The position numbers and the translations under genes were made by a program. From Microbacteriaceae bacterium (GTDB taxonomy: Bacteria > Actinomycetota > Actinomycetes > Actinomycetales > Microbacteriaceae): a stretch of 6,584 bases of DNA. Position 1 is the first letter of the stretch, and each line of letters opens with the position of its first letter. Below the pieces are notes generated by a model. The model saw nothing but the letters and a program-made list of their open reading frames with translations, was not told where the DNA came from and did no database searches. The stretch lies in the NCBI GenBank assembly GCA_025463615.1, contig JAODAU010000120.1, positions 1 to 6,584 of the forward strand, in the 5' to 3' direction. Shown here piece by piece: positions 6,116-6,584 of the stretch.

Positions 6116-6121
6116 TAACGT
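6116..6121 (+). promoter_or_regulatory. Candidate leaderless promoter (-10 TAACGT) for the dimethylargininase gene
   Basis: TAACGT lies 7 bases before the ATG at 6129, the same geometry as the element at 397-402. The 17-base gap after purH has no clear Shine-Dalgarno sequence. The pentamer TAACG also occurs at the purH stop (6109-6113). No convincing -35 is visible in the end of purH. Confidence 0.5.
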
Positions 6122-6128
6122 GGTGCCC

Positions 6129-6584
6129 ATGAAGACCGTGATCGTCCGCCCGCCCGCAGCCAGCCTCGCGGAGGGACTGGTCACCCACATCGAGCGCACC
6201 CCCGTCGACGTCGAGCTCGCGACGAAGCAGTGGAAGGGCTACGTCTCGGCGCTCACCACCGAGGGCTGGCACGTCGTCGGCGCGCCGGTCGCGAACGCGA
6301 TGGCCGACTCGGTCTTCATCGAGGACACCGTGGTGATCTTCGGCGACACGGCCGTCGTCACCAGCCCGGGCGACCGCTCGCGGCGGGGCGAACCGGCCGC
6401 GGTCGAGAAGACCGTGCGCGAACTCGGCCTGACGATCGAGCGGATCACCCTCCCGGGCACACTCGACGGCGGCGACGTGCTGAAGGTGGGCACCACCGTA
6501 TTCGTCGGCAGGGGCGGCCGGACCAACGCGGAGGGGATCCGGCAGCTCCGCGGCATCCTCACCCCGCTCGGCTACTCGGTGGTC
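6129..6584 (+). CDS. ddaH: N(G),N(G)-dimethylarginine dimethylaminohydrolase, N-terminal part
   Basis: The gene runs off the right edge; 152 residues of a family usually near 250-280 are visible. DDAH hydrolyses asymmetric methylated arginine to citrulline and dimethylamine in the cytoplasm and belongs to the guanidino-group-modifying amidinotransferase/deiminase superfamily. Visible motifs are RPP at 8-10, LVTHIERTPVDVELA, SVFIEDTVVIFGDTAVV with the substrate-contacting Glu/Asp pair, and TLDGGDVLKVG with Asp113, which probably corresponds to the acidic member of the Cys-His-acid triad. RTNAEGIRQL follows. The catalytic histidine and cysteine would lie downstream, so activity cannot be judged. 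A different enzyme of the same fold, such as arginine deiminase, is less likely given the TLDGGDVL and GRGGRTNAEG matches. It starts 17 bases after purH with its own apparent promoter, so it need not be part of the purine unit. Confidence 0.9.
   Translation, partial: MKTVIVRPPAASLAEGLVTHIERTPVDVELATKQWKGYVSALTTEGWHVVGAPVANAMADSVFIEDTVVIFGDTAVVTSPGDRSRRGEPAAVEKTVRELGLTIERITLPGTLDGGDVLKVGTTVFVGRGGRTNAEGIRQLRGILTPLGYSVV

Noticed and set aside
1..6584. A novel defence, mobile or biosynthetic system
   Set aside because: Every coding stretch is accounted for by housekeeping or surface genes; there are no transposase, integrase, toxin, nuclease, CRISPR or tRNA signatures. The unusual content is regulatory and repeat-level only.

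Overview
The window is a gene-dense, very GC-rich stretch with all genes on the + strand. It reads as chromosomal core sequence from a high-GC actinobacterium, and the family Microbacteriaceae is my best guess. The grounds are strong G/C third-position bias, PurN, PurH and SucD sequences of actinobacterial style, TAnnnT promoters placed 6-9 bases before start codons (leaderless type), and the order sucD - membrane proteins - perM - purN - purH, which from memory matches the Rv0952-Rv0957 region of Mycobacterium tuberculosis. The family-level assignment is inference.

Layout: 1-348 is the 3' end of sucD (succinyl-CoA synthetase alpha subunit), closed by a strong hairpin. A second unit follows: a small five-helix membrane protein of unknown function (410-904) and, one base after its stop, a secreted lipoprotein alpha/beta hydrolase of the tripeptidyl-aminopeptidase-like family (906-2405). 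Next comes perM, a DUF6350-type polytopic membrane protein (2472-3710), then purN (3720-4310). The perM stop codon supplies the first bases of the apparent purN promoter. Between purN and purH lies a 176-base interval holding a perfect 15-bp inverted repeat that includes the purN stop codon, followed by a clear ZTP/ZMP riboswitch (pfl RNA) and then a strong ribosome binding site for purH (4486-6111). The 5' part of a dimethylarginine dimethylaminohydrolase gene (6129-6584) runs off the right edge.

Functionally, purN and purH carry out the two 10-formyl-tetrahydrofolate-dependent formylations of purine synthesis (step 3, and steps 9-10). The riboswitch senses ZMP/ZTP, the PurH substrate that builds up when 10-formyl-THF is short, so purH is wired to its own substrate pool. 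sucD belongs to the TCA cycle. perM is linked to cell division through work on its mycobacterial relative. The lipoprotein and its small membrane partner are probably cell-surface functions.

I see no mobile element with a transposase, no CRISPR array, no defence or secretion cluster and no RNA gene other than the riboswitch. The points most worth a second look are the riboswitch, the REP-like repeats (one pair at the purN 3' end and one copy apparently absorbed in frame into the PurH interdomain linker), the series of leaderless-type promoters, and a marked bias that puts rare codons inside GGATG/CATCC motifs.
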